Assembly (NCBI GenBank): GCA_038232275.1
Contig: JBBSIC010000003.1
Coordinates: forward strand, 1 to 64,000
Reading direction: 5' to 3'
Length of the DNA stretch: 64,000 nt
DNA from: DATLGB01 sp038232275
GTDB taxonomy: Bacteria; Actinomycetota; Thermoleophilia; Solirubrobacterales; Solirubrobacteraceae
Shown here: positions 52,252-59,787 of the stretch, piece by piece
Layout of the letters: every line of letters starts with the position of its first letter
Numbering within the stretch: the stretch's first letter is position 1
Position numbers and translations under genes: made by a program
The notes under the pieces: generated by a model
Database searches by the model: none
What the model saw: the letters and a program-made list of their open reading frames with translations, nothing else
What the model was told of the DNA's origin: nothing

Positions 52252-52508
52252 TCATCGCCGCCTCCTACGCGGGCTGGTGGGTTGGGCTTGTCCTCGGCTT
52301 TCTCGTGGTGGCGGTCGTCGTGGTGATCGTCGGGGTCGTCCTCACGCTGGCCTCGCGCATCGCCGACGAGGCGCGGGTTGCGACCGCCGCCCTGCCGGTC
52401 GTGCGCGACCAGACGCAGACGCTGCAGGACGTCGGGCAGATCAACGACTCGGCGATCTCGATCCTGCGCTCCGCGCGGGCGGCCCGGAAGGCGCTGACCG
52501 GATCATGA
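52248..52508 (+). CDS. Small single-pass membrane protein D
   Basis: 86 residues from a GTG inside the previous stop. One long membrane helix (about 8-36, GLVLGFLVVAVVVVIVGVVL) and a short helical tail (SRIADEARVATAALPVVRD). Paralogue of the protein encoded at 58490-58807: both start with I(I/A)xAS..W.VG and have the tail pattern with RITGETL/RIADEAR and a late IxxxLR/ILRSAR. Overlaps protein E (ATGA). Confidence 0.75.
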   Translation: MIIAASYAGWWVGLVLGFLVVAVVVVIVGVVLTLASRIADEARVATAALPVVRDQTQTLQDVGQINDSAISILRSARAARKALTGS

Positions 52509-52780
52509 GCGTCGTCGCGCTTGCCGAGACGCACACGTTCTGGGCGGTCGCCCTCGGCATCGGCGGCGTCGTGCTCGCCGTGGTCGTCGTCCTGATGCTG
52601 CTCCTGCTTAGCTTTTTGAGGGACATCGCCGCAAGCGTCACCCGCCTGCTCGACGTCGGCGGCGAGGTCGCGGAGAACACCTCGTCGATCGTCAAGCTGG
52701 CGGACACCGGCCCGGTCCTGGAGATGATCAAGGCAGAGGCCCTGGTTCACGACGGCTACCTGGAGTCCCAGCTGCGATGA
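52505..52780 (+). CDS. Small single-pass membrane protein E
   Basis: 91 residues. Short head, membrane helix at about 14-38 (GIGGVVLAVVVVLMLLLLSFL), then amphipathic helix with DVGGEVAENTSSIVKLADTG. Paralogue of the protein at 59166-59423, which has the same size and the match VAEAWEAGRRVEHNT to VGGEVAENTS region. Overlaps its neighbours by four bases on both sides, so equimolar synthesis is likely. Confidence 0.75.
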   Translation: MSVVALAETHTFWAVALGIGGVVLAVVVVLMLLLLSFLRDIAASVTRLLDVGGEVAENTSSIVKLADTGPVLEMIKAEALVHDGYLESQLR

Positions 52781-53040
52781 GCACCGCCGCGTTCATCCTC
52801 ATCAGCGTGCTCGAGGCCGTTCTGCTGGTGGTGGTCCTCGCCCTCGCGCTCATCCGCATCCGCCAGCGGCTCAACGCCATCGCCGCCGGCCTCGCGACAC
52901 TCGGCTCCGCGCTCGGCGGCATCGAGGGGGATCTGAAGCTGATCGGCGTCGCGGTGCCCCCGATCAACGCGCCGCTGGAAGACATCGTCGGCGCGCTTCC
53001 GGGGATCGCCGAAAAAGCCGAAGCCGTCGCGCGGGGCTAG
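52777..53040 (+). CDS. Small single-pass membrane protein F
   Basis: 87 residues. Membrane helix at the N-terminus (LISVLEAVLLVVVLALALIRI), then a helical tail (RLNAIAAGLATLGSALGGIE) with a hydrophobic heptad pattern and a final PINAPLEDIVGALPGIAEKA. Paralogue of the protein at 59445-59684 (ILTLIEVLLLVVVLAGYLI head, same tail layout). Function unknown. Confidence 0.75.
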   Translation: MSTAAFILISVLEAVLLVVVLALALIRIRQRLNAIAAGLATLGSALGGIEGDLKLIGVAVPPINAPLEDIVGALPGIAEKAEAVARG

Positions 53041-53049
53041 GAGCACGGC

Positions 53050-53298
53050 ATGATTCTCTGGTGGATCGGCAACCTCGTCCTGCTCCTGGTGATCGCGCCC
53101 GTGGTGATCTTCCTGCTGCGCGGCGTGCTCGACGCCGCCAAGACCGTGCGCCGCACGCTCAACGACATCGGCCAGGTCGGCGGCCAGATGGTGGCCGACC
53201 TCGAGCCGGTCCCGGAGCTCGTGAAGACCCTGAGCTACGTCAGCCAGACCACCGACGGGCTCGCCCGCTACGGCGCGGCCCTCGACGAGATCCTCTGA
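53050..53298 (+). CDS. Small single-pass membrane protein G
   Basis: 82 residues with GAGCACGGC before the ATG. Membrane helix at 4-26 (IGNLVLLLVIAPVVIFLLRGV), then a helical tail with DIGQVGGQMVADLEPVPELVK and YVSQTTDGLARYG. The DLEPVPELVKTL segment resembles the linker in proteins H and X. No paralogue outside this array was found in the window. Confidence 0.7.
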   Translation: MILWWIGNLVLLLVIAPVVIFLLRGVLDAAKTVRRTLNDIGQVGGQMVADLEPVPELVKTLSYVSQTTDGLARYGAALDEIL

Positions 53299-53302
53299 CG
53301 CC

Positions 53303-54001
53303 ATGCCCGCTGCCGCCGTCGCCACCATCATCATCGCCGTCGTCATCGTCGTCGTGCTCGCCGCGTTCTTGATCGGCATCGCGCGAGTCCTCGTGGACGT
53401 CAACAAGTCGCTCGGAACCGTGATCGGGGCGGTCGGCACGATCGCCAAGCAGACCGAACCGGTCGGCTACGTCGTCGAGTCGATCATCGACAACCTCGCC
53501 ACCGCGCGGGACGGCCTGACCGGGCTGCTCGTGAGCAAGGTCGGCGCCAGCGGGGCCGCCGAGCTCATCGCCTCGGTCGACCCGCTGTCCGCCGCGCCCC
53601 CGGAGGCGCCGGCGGCCGGCCACCGACCGCCGACCCCGCCGACCCCGCCGGCCCCGGCTTACAGTGCTGCGGCGCCGATGGCCTCGACCGCGACCATGGC
53701 GCCACCAGCACCGGCCCCAGAGCCGGCGCCGGCCTTCGAGGACCAGCCGCAGGTCATCCGTCATCAACGCGCCTTCGACTTCCCGACGACGCCGCCCTCC
53801 GCGCCGGAGGTCATCCGCTACAGGCGCGCGTTCGATCCCACGGAGGCTGCAACCGAGACCGAGCCCGCCGCGCCCGCGCCGGATGTCGCGGCAGCCGAGC
53901 CGCCGCCGCCGGCGCCTGAGCCCGCTGCTCCCGCGCCCGAAGCGCCCGCCAGTCGTTTCTCGGGCGCGGGCACGTCCCGTCTCGTTGATCCCGACGACTG
54001 A
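53303..54001 (+). CDS. Membrane protein H with long Pro/Ala tail and twin VIRxxRAFD motifs
   Basis: 232 residues. N-terminal membrane helix (about 4-28), a helical region like the small proteins before it (SLGTVIGAVGTIAKQTEPVG), then about 130 residues of Pro/Ala/Glu-rich disordered tail. Two near-identical motifs, QVIRHQRAFD and EVIRYRRAFD, sit in the tail about 20 residues apart and could bind a partner twice. The tail probably faces the cytoplasm or wall, depending on topology; the sequence does not decide. Starts four bases after gene G. Confidence 0.75.
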   Translation: MPAAAVATIIIAVVIVVVLAAFLIGIARVLVDVNKSLGTVIGAVGTIAKQTEPVGYVVESIIDNLATARDGLTGLLVSKVGASGAAELIASVDPLSAAPPEAPAAGHRPPTPPTPPAPAYSAAAPMASTATMAPPAPAPEPAPAFEDQPQVIRHQRAFDFPTTPPSAPEVIRYRRAFDPTEAATETEPAAPAPDVAAAEPPPPAPEPAAPAPEAPASRFSGAGTSRLVDPDD

Positions 54002-54004
54002 GCC

Positions 54005-54646
54005 GTGAGCCGGCGGCAGCGGCTGGCGCTCACGGCGCTCCTGGCGTTGGTCGCCCTTGGCGCCTCCATCGCCGTCGGCAGCAGCATCATCTCGTCACCG
54101 TCGACGGGGCCGGGCAGGAAGCGGCCCGCGACCGCCGGCTCCCCGGCGCCCACCACCACCGCGCCGTCGCCCGTCCCGAAGGGCCTGGTCACCTTCAGGG
54201 ACCCGGAGGACGGCTTCTCGATCGTCTACCCCAAGACGTGGACGCGCGTGCAGGCCCCCGACCCCTCCGACAAGGAAGTGCGGCTGCTGGTCGCCGACGG
54301 AACGAAGGTCTCGCTGCTGATCCGGGTCGCGCCCGTCGACCTCACGGTGACGAAGCAGACGCTCGGGATCGCCCGCGGCTTCACCGATTCGCTCGTCGCC
54401 GCCGACCGCCGCGTCAAGCTGCTCTCCAAACCGGAGGCGATCACGCTGGACGGTCTGCCGGGCTACCGCTACGCCTACACGTTCGCCGCGGGCCCCGGAG
54501 GGCGCCGCGGCGCGCATGTCCACTACTTCCTGTTCAGCCGCAAACGCCTGATCTCGCTCGTCTTCCAGGTGCCGGGGGCCGGTGCGCTGAAGCGGGACTC
54601 AGAACTGCTGGACGGGGTCGCGGGAACGTTTCGAGCGGTTCATTGA
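54005..54646 (+). CDS. Exported PsbP-like domain protein I
   Basis: 213 residues from a GTG three bases after gene H. Signal peptide or anchor (LALTALLALVALGASIAVG), a Pro/Thr linker, then a PsbP-like fold: GFSIVYPKTWTRVQAP, LLIRVAPVDLTVTKQTL, LDGLPGYRYAYTFAAG and RLISLVFQVPG. Such domains are found in small exported or lipid-anchored proteins of unknown function. Last gene of the operon; its end overlaps the convergent DUF4383 gene by 48 bases. Confidence 0.7.
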   Translation: MSRRQRLALTALLALVALGASIAVGSSIISSPSTGPGRKRPATAGSPAPTTTAPSPVPKGLVTFRDPEDGFSIVYPKTWTRVQAPDPSDKEVRLLVADGTKVSLLIRVAPVDLTVTKQTLGIARGFTDSLVAADRRVKLLSKPEAITLDGLPGYRYAYTFAAGPGGRRGAHVHYFLFSRKRLISLVFQVPGAGALKRDSELLDGVAGTFRAVH

Positions 54647-55033
54647 CACCGAGATGACGCCGAGCAGGAGCGCGGAGCCTCCCGAGGCGATGTGCAGGAA
54701 GTTGTCCGATGCGGTCGCGCTGTTGATCGAGAGGATCTGCAGGTGATTGTCGAACCCCAGGAACGCGGCGACCAGGTACACGACCCCGCCACCGATGAGC
54801 GCGCCCTCGGCCGCCGTCCGGTTCATCGTCGCGACGATGAGCAGGTAGACGCCGACGAGCGTGTGGAACACATTGTGGAACGGGTTGATGTCGAAGCTCA
54901 GGAGGCTGTCGGTGCCGTTCCCCGTGAACGAGCCGAGGCCCGTGATGAAGAAGCCGATCACCCCGGCCGCCAGATAGACCACGCCGATGACGGCCGCTCC
55001 CAGCTGTGCGATGCCGAATCCTGATTCACCCAT
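54599..55033 (-). CDS. DUF4383 membrane protein
   Basis: 144 residues from the ATG at 55033-55031, with GGAGGAAG before it. Four membrane helices; LSFDINPFHNVFHTLVGVYLL and DNFLHIASGGSALLLGV (two H-x-x-H-like histidine motifs, NxxH) are the DUF4383 pattern. The family is common in actinobacteria; function unknown. Its last 48 bases are antisense to the end of protein I. Confidence 0.85.
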   Translation of the reverse strand: MGESGFGIAQLGAAVIGVVYLAAGVIGFFITGLGSFTGNGTDSLLSFDINPFHNVFHTLVGVYLLIVATMNRTAAEGALIGGGVVYLVAAFLGFDNHLQILSINSATASDNFLHIASGGSALLLGVISVSMNRSKRSRDPVQQF

Positions 55034-55214
55034 GAAACGTCTTCCTCCCCCTTGGCTGTCTCCATCATACGTCGCGGAGGCGCGACGGTCCACATGTTGG
55101 TCCGCCGGGCCGCCTGGTTGGGCGCGCCTGCGCTCGGCTCAGCCGGCGGTCCGCCAGCCCTGCGCACGCGCCGGGCTGCGAGCAGGTCAGCGTCCCGCGC
55201 AATGGGCGATCATC

Positions 55215-55604
55215 TCAGGCCGCGAGCCGGCTGAGGGCGGCCAGCTCGTCGCTCAAAGTGGCGGCGACCACCGCCCGATCGACATCGGCTGGCACGGGCA
55301 GGGTCATCACGATGACGCTGCCGCCCGCGGCGCCGGCGAGGACGCGCACGTACGCGCCCCCCTCCCGGCCGGGGGCGATCTCGCGGAGGAAGTCGACGGT
55401 GCCCGCGTCGCGCTGGACGGCGACGCGCACCGCGAACTCCTCTCCGTCCTTGATCACCCGCCACCCCGCCTGCACGTCGCCGCTGACCGCATCGGCGAAC
55501 CCGGGCGCCCAGTCGGGGAGGTTGCGCGCGTCGGCGAGCAGCTCGAGCACGACGCCGGGATCCGCGCTGCTCTCGAGGCTCTGGGTCTCCGTGCGGGCGC
55601 CCAC
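55215..55604 (-). CDS. SRPBCC (START-like) family protein
   Basis: 129 residues from the GTG at 55604-55602. ARTETQSLESSADPGVVLELLAD and NLPDWAPGFADAV are the start of the SRPBCC/polyketide-cyclase-like fold, with FAVRVAVQRDAGTVDFL and a C-terminal long helix (AVVAATLSDELAALSRL). It has a hydrophobic pocket fold that binds lipids or other small ligands; ligand unknown. It lies 38 bases after the nickel transporter gene, same strand, so possibly co-transcribed. Confidence 0.75.
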   Translation of the reverse strand: MGARTETQSLESSADPGVVLELLADARNLPDWAPGFADAVSGDVQAGWRVIKDGEEFAVRVAVQRDAGTVDFLREIAPGREGGAYVRVLAGAAGGSVIVMTLPVPADVDRAVVAATLSDELAALSRLAA

Positions 55605-55642
55605 AGCACGACCGTAGCGGCTGGCCGGGGGCTCGCGCCCGA

Positions 55643-56749
55643 TCACTCCACTTCGGTCGGCTGCAGGTGCGCCGACCACTTCTCCTCGATGCGGCCGAAG
55701 CGCCAGACCGCGAGCGCGACGACCCAGGTGACGACGAACAGCCCGACGATGCCGTAGCCGACGTAGTTGAGGTCCAGGTTCGAGATGAACGAGAACGGGA
55801 AGCCGGTGAGGCTGAGCTTGTCGGCGAGCACGGCGACGAGCTCGACGATCCCGATGATCAGCGCCACGGCCACCGACAGCCCGGTGATCGTGATGTTGTA
55901 GAAGACCTTGCGCACGGGCTTGGAGAACGCCCAGCCGTAGGCGAAGTTCATGAACGCGCCGTCGATGGTGTCCAGCAGCGACATGCCGGCGGCGAAGAGG
56001 ATCGGCAGGCACAGGATCGCGTAGAGCGGCAGGCCGCCCGCGGCGGCGGTGCCGGCGGTGGCGAGCAGCGCGATCTCCGTCGCGGTGTCGAAGCCGAGGC
56101 CGAACAACAGCCCCAGCGGGTACATGTGCCAGGGTTGCTTGACGGCCCGGGTGGCGCGGCCCAAAAAGCGGTTCATGAAGCCCCGCGAGTTCAGCTGCTT
56201 TTCGAGCTCCCGCTCGTCGTACTCGCCCTGACGCATGCGCCGGAAGACCTTGACGATGCCGATCAGCACGATCAGGTTGATGATCCCGATGATCACCAGG
56301 AACACGCCGGACACCGTCGGGCCGATCAGCCCGGTCGCCTTGTGCAGCGTCGAGCTGTCGTTCTGAACGGCGCCGCTGAGGCCGCGGATGCCGACCGCGA
56401 ACGCGGCCGCCAGCAGGAACACGATCGTGGAGTGCCCGAGCGAGAAGAAGAACCCGACGCTGAGCGGTCGCTGGCCCTCGGCCATCAGCTTGCGCGTGGT
56501 GTTGTCGATCGCGCCGATGTGGTCGGCGTCGAAGGCATGGCGCATGCCCAGCGTGTATGCCGTGATGCCGACCCCGACCCCGAAGGCTCCGCCGGCGCCG
56601 AGGCTGAGGTGGCTGGGCACGACGAATCCGAACAGCAGTCCGAAGCCGATCACGTGGAGCATCCCGATGAACAGCGCAAGCATCCCGGCACGGCGCCACT
56701 GCGCCGGGGTCAGCGACCCCTTGATGCGCGTCCAGCGGGACAACTCCAT
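55643..56749 (-). CDS. NiCoT-family nickel/cobalt transporter
   Basis: 368 residues with GAGAGGAG before the ATG. About eight helices. RHAFDADHIGAIDNTTRK is the HX4DH metal motif of the HoxN/NixA family, and LGLLFGLGFDTATEIALL and FAAGMSLLDTIDGAFMNFAYGW are the two further family signatures. It imports Ni2+ or Co2+ across the cytoplasmic membrane. No nickel enzyme or NikR gene is in the window. A well-formed promoter precedes it. Confidence 0.92.
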   Translation of the reverse strand: MELSRWTRIKGSLTPAQWRRAGMLALFIGMLHVIGFGLLFGFVVPSHLSLGAGGAFGVGVGITAYTLGMRHAFDADHIGAIDNTTRKLMAEGQRPLSVGFFFSLGHSTIVFLLAAAFAVGIRGLSGAVQNDSSTLHKATGLIGPTVSGVFLVIIGIINLIVLIGIVKVFRRMRQGEYDERELEKQLNSRGFMNRFLGRATRAVKQPWHMYPLGLLFGLGFDTATEIALLATAGTAAAGGLPLYAILCLPILFAAGMSLLDTIDGAFMNFAYGWAFSKPVRKVFYNITITGLSVAVALIIGIVELVAVLADKLSLTGFPFSFISNLDLNYVGYGIVGLFVVTWVVALAVWRFGRIEEKWSAHLQPTEVE

Positions 56750-56797
56750 TACGGCTCCTCTCTCCTGCCTCTCTCCCAACCGGAGGAGCAGGCGGAC

Positions 56798-56826
56798 ACC
56801 GTACGTCCGGACACTGTCTATTGCAA
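56798..56826 (-). promoter_or_regulatory. Promoter of the nickel transporter gene
   Basis: Minus strand: TTGCAA (56826-56821), 17-base spacer, TACGGT (56803-56798), 49 bases before the ATG. Two copies of GTGTCCG lie in and just after it, a possible metal-regulator site. Confidence 0.55.
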
Positions 56827-56897
56827 GTACCTCGCGGCAACTCGCGGGTCCGGCCGTCCCCTCAGACGCTCGTATCCGGCGAGCACGGCGGTGGCGG

Positions 56898-57107
56898 TCA
56901 GGCCCCGGGGGTGTAGGTCTTCGGAAGCGCGGCGCGCTTGGCGTCCTTGTAGAAGTCGGTTCCGAATCCGTGCATGGAGCCGAAGGACTGCGGCACCCGC
57001 ACCACGGGCTGGCCGGTCGTCGGACACGCGGTCAGCGCGTCCTGGCTCATCGGGTGCTCGGTCTCGAAGAGCGAGCCGTCCGCGCGCTTATACAGGTAGT
57101 TCGCCAT
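56898..57107 (-). CDS. Small FmdB-like protein with lost zinc cysteines
   Basis: 69 residues from the ATG at 57107-57105. NYLYKRADGSLFETEHPMSQ and LTACPTTGQPVVRVPQSFG follow the layout of FmdB-type zinc ribbons (strand, then PxxxCPxxGxPxxR), and FGTDFYKDAK matches their C-terminus. Only one of the four usual cysteines remains, so zinc binding is unlikely. Function unknown. Confidence 0.6.
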   Translation of the reverse strand: MANYLYKRADGSLFETEHPMSQDALTACPTTGQPVVRVPQSFGSMHGFGTDFYKDAKRAALPKTYTPGA

Positions 57108-57197
57108 GGGCGGGCAGCGTAGCCCGTGAAGCACCGCTAACGGGATCCGGTCCGAAGCCTGTTGGCTCGCACCACGCCGTGCTGCCACCGTGGCGCC

Positions 57198-57421
57198 ATG
57201 GCAACGATCGATCTCCTCGGCCACCTCGAGCAGGGCCCCGTGCTGTGCGCCGAGGGCTACCTGTTCGAGCTCGAGCGCCGGGGATACCTGCAGGCTGGAG
57301 CGTACGTCCCGGAGGTCGTGCTCGAGCAGTTGCGATCGAGGCGTTCCGGGCCGACCGCCCGGCGCTCACCGACCCGGACTTCGAACCGTCCTACAGGCTC
57401 GGCGGAGCGGTGGTGAGCTGA
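57198..57421 (+). pseudogene. Homocysteine S-methyltransferase reduced to its two ends
   Basis: The first 43 codons (DLLGHLEQGPVLCAEGYLFE then RGYLQAGAYVPEVVLE) are the N-terminus of a homocysteine S-methyltransferase family protein. At about 57327-57333 the frame changes to AIEAFRADRPALTDPDFEPS and YRLGGAVVS with a stop at 57421, which is the C-terminus of the same family. Roughly 200-250 residues including the Cys zinc ligands are missing. A clean internal deletion is the simplest explanation. The neighbouring LysR gene overlaps its end by 31 bases. Confidence 0.7.
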
Positions 57422-58323
57422 GCGTGCGGCCGCTGCGGCCGCCCCAGCTCGAGCAGCACGTCGAGCATCGTGGCCGACGCGGGCGAGCGGAAGGGCACGC
57501 CCCGTGTCGCCGCCTGGATGGCGCGCCACGGGCCCTGCGGGCCGAGGTCGCGCAGCACCAGGCCGTCATGGGGGGGATACACGGCCAGGTCGGGCAGGAG
57601 CGCCAGGCCCGCGCCCGCGCCGACGAGCCCGTGGATCGCCATGTAGTCGTCGCTCTCGAAGCTCACCTTCGGCACGAACCCGGCCCGCTTGCAGGCCGAT
57701 CTCAGGGCCTTGCCGCCCGACAGCGTGTCCGGGACGTCGATCCACGTCTCGGACGCGAGGTCCTCGAGCCGGATATCGGGTTTGTTGGCGAGCGGGTGGT
57801 CGCGCCGCATCCCCAGCCGGAACGGGTCGTCGAACAGATGGACCACGGCGACCCCCTCGAGCGGCGTCTCGGCCAGGTCGACGGTGAGCGCGAGGTCGAG
57901 CCGCCCCTCCCGCAGCCCCGCGACGCTCTGGGCCGGCGAGGCCGACGCGACCGTCAGCTCGACCTCGGGATGGCGAGCGCGGAAGACGTCGACGGCGCGC
58001 GGGAGCACGGTCGCTCCCGCCGTGGCGAACGAGGCGATCCGCAGCCGTCCGCGCCGCAGGTCGGCGAGCTCCCGCAGGGCGCCCTCGGCGGCGGCGAGCC
58101 GCGCGAGGATCTGCTCGGCGTGCTCGACGAGGAGGTGGCCGGCCTCCGTGAGCACCACGCCGCGGGCGCGGCGCTCGAGCAGCGCGGTCCCGGCCTCGCG
58201 CTCGAGCGTCGCGATCTGCTGGGAGATCGCCGACGGCGTGTAGGAGAGCCCGTCCGCCGCCGCGGCCAACGACCCGCACCGCGCGACCTCGCGCAGTACA
58301 CGCAGCCGACGAACATCGAGCAC
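57391..58323 (-). CDS. LysR-family transcriptional regulator
   Basis: 310 residues. MLDVRRLRVLREVARCGSLA and YTPSAISQQIATLEREAGTALLER form the winged HTH. The effector domain starts GRLRIASFATAGATVLPRAVD. It sits between the homocysteine methyltransferase remnant and the second block of membrane proteins (divergent, 166 bp between starts). It may have controlled the lost gene or the divergent block; a palindrome at 58391-58407 lies in that gap. Confidence 0.9.
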   Translation of the reverse strand: MLDVRRLRVLREVARCGSLAAAADGLSYTPSAISQQIATLEREAGTALLERRARGVVLTEAGHLLVEHAEQILARLAAAEGALRELADLRRGRLRIASFATAGATVLPRAVDVFRARHPEVELTVASASPAQSVAGLREGRLDLALTVDLAETPLEGVAVVHLFDDPFRLGMRRDHPLANKPDIRLEDLASETWIDVPDTLSGGKALRSACKRAGFVPKVSFESDDYMAIHGLVGAGAGLALLPDLAVYPPHDGLVLRDLGPQGPWRAIQAATRGVPFRSPASATMLDVLLELGRPQRPHAQLTTAPPSL

Positions 58324-58390
58324 GTCTCAGAGGATACTGCCCGGGTCGCCGCGCGTCGACGGGACCGAGCTCCGAACGCGCATGTGATAA

Positions 58391-58407
58391 ACATCAGTTT
58401 CCGATGT
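58391..58407. promoter_or_regulatory. Inverted repeat ACATC-N7-GATGT between lysR and the second membrane block
   Basis: Perfect 5-bp arms in an A/T-rich patch of an otherwise GC-rich divergent gap (58324-58489). Position suits an operator for LysR or for the block; spacing is not the standard T-N11-A. Confidence 0.35.
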
Positions 58408-58489
58408 GTCGAGGGGTCGACGGAAGCGGGGTAAAGATGGTCCGGCATTGCGTTGGGAGCATGTGGGTTGGCGGCATGGGGGGAAAGTC

Positions 58490-58807
58490 ATGATCGCCCT
58501 CGCAAGCGGGTGGACCGTCGGGTGGATCGTCGGCGCCGCCGTCGTCGTCGTGGCGGCCGTCCTGCTCCTCGCGATCATCAGCGTCGCCCGCCGCATCACG
58601 GGCGAGACGCTCGCCATCATCGACGGTCTCGACGGCGTGAGCAGCAAGACCAGGTCGCTGCATGATGTCAGTCGCACACAGCTGGCGGTGGCGCGGATCA
58701 CCAACGGCCTGCGCAAGGCGCGGGGCGAAGGGGCCCTGCCCGCCCGTGCGGGCGGCGTCAATCCCGGGACCAGGTACCGCGGCCCGAGCAAGTGGGCGAG
58801 GCGCTGA
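58490..58807 (+). CDS. Small single-pass membrane protein D' (paralogue of D)
   Basis: 105 residues with GGGGGAAAG before the ATG. Membrane helix at about 8-32 (WIVGAAVVVVAAVLLLAIISV) and a helical tail (RITGETLAIIDGLDGVSSKTR) plus a basic end (PGTRYRGPSKWARR). Similar in head, helix and tail to protein D at 52248-52508, but with 20 more C-terminal residues. First gene of a four-gene block. Confidence 0.7.
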   Translation: MIALASGWTVGWIVGAAVVVVAAVLLLAIISVARRITGETLAIIDGLDGVSSKTRSLHDVSRTQLAVARITNGLRKARGEGALPARAGGVNPGTRYRGPSKWARR

Positions 58808-58809
58808 TC

Positions 58810-59169
58810 ATGGGTCTACTGGCGATCAGCACCCTTCTCGCGATACTCGCGATCCTCGGCCTGATCGTCGGGCTGGTCGTGCTCGGCGTCGTGATCTTCC
58901 TGCTGACGGAAGTGCTGCGTCCAGCGCGTGAGATCTCGCGCCTCGCCGCCGACGCACCCAACGTCGCGCCGTTCCTGACGAACGGGGTGCAGGGCGTCGG
59001 TGAGCTCAGCCGGACCCGCAACCTCTGCGCCCAGGTCCCGCCACTGGCGCTTGCGTACCTGGAGATCGTCAACGGCTCGGCACCCCCGCCCGCAGCAGCA
59101 AAGCGGGCGGCGCCCGGGCCAGGTCCCATGGCGGGTTCGTCCACAGGAATCAGCGCGGGCAAGCCATGA
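58810..59169 (+). CDS. Single-pass membrane protein X of the second block
   Basis: 119 residues; ATG at 58810 (a GTG at 58792 is possible). Long membrane helix (about 5-35, ILAILGLIVGLVVLGVVIFLL), then EVLRPAREISRLAADAPNVA and a Pro/Ala tail. It has no exact counterpart in the first array, but its RPAREISRLA segment and proline tail resemble protein H. Overlaps the next gene by four bases. Confidence 0.65.
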   Translation: MGLLAISTLLAILAILGLIVGLVVLGVVIFLLTEVLRPAREISRLAADAPNVAPFLTNGVQGVGELSRTRNLCAQVPPLALAYLEIVNGSAPPPAAAKRAAPGPGPMAGSSTGISAGKP

Positions 59170-59423
59170 CCACCGTCCTCGCGCTGACATCCAACCAGGA
59201 CGCGTGGCTGGTCACGCTCGCCGCCGGGCTTGTGGTCCTGGTCGTCGTCGGGGCGCTGCTCGAGGTGCTGCGCCGGACCGTGCTCGTCGTCGAGGAGACC
59301 GTGGCCGAGGCATGGGAGGCCGGGCGCCGCGTCGAGCACAACACGATCATGACCCACCTGCTGAAGAGCACGCGCGAACGTGGCGCCGAGCTCGTACAAG
59401 AACTCGAGCATCACCGCCCCTAG
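59166..59423 (+). CDS. Small single-pass membrane protein E' (paralogue of E)
   Basis: 85 residues. Soluble head (TTVLALTSNQDAWLVTL), membrane helix at about 15-36, then a charged amphipathic helix (VVEETVAEAWEAGRRVEHNT, ending LKSTRERGAELVQELEHH). Same position relative to D'/F' and same layout as protein E. The tail is more charged than in E. Confidence 0.7.
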   Translation: MTTVLALTSNQDAWLVTLAAGLVVLVVVGALLEVLRRTVLVVEETVAEAWEAGRRVEHNTIMTHLLKSTRERGAELVQELEHHRP

Positions 59424-59444
59424 GCGGGAGAGGAGCAGCAAGAA

Positions 59445-59684
59445 ATGAACTCCCTACTGATCATTCTGACCCTCATAGAGGTCCTGCTTCTGGTGGTCGT
59501 GCTGGCCGGCTACCTGATCGCGATCGCCGGGACGCTGACCAAGGCGTTGGGGTCGCTCAAGCTGATCACGATCGGCGTGAAGGCGATCGACTCGCAGGTG
59601 CAGCCGATCGAGTCCGAGGTGCGTGGGATCAACGGCGCCCTCGAGCAGGTCGCGGGCGCGCTGACGGAAGCCACGCGCGGCTGA
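59445..59684 (+). CDS. Small single-pass membrane protein F' (paralogue of F)
   Basis: 79 residues with GAGAGGAG before the ATG. Membrane helix (ILTLIEVLLLVVVLAGYLIAI) and helical tail (TLTKALGSLKLITIGVKAID, then PIESEVRGINGALEQVAGAL) matching protein F in length and pattern. The tail of F' retains heptad-like spacing. Last gene of the block. Confidence 0.7.
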   Translation: MNSLLIILTLIEVLLLVVVLAGYLIAIAGTLTKALGSLKLITIGVKAIDSQVQPIESEVRGINGALEQVAGALTEATRG

Positions 59685-59787
59685 GTACCCGAACCGGCGT
59701 CCGGCGGTTCCCCGCGAAGGCCGGCACCAGACCGGCCTTCGGCAGATCCGCTGGCGCCATGGCGTTAACGGGCCTACCCTCTGGCCG

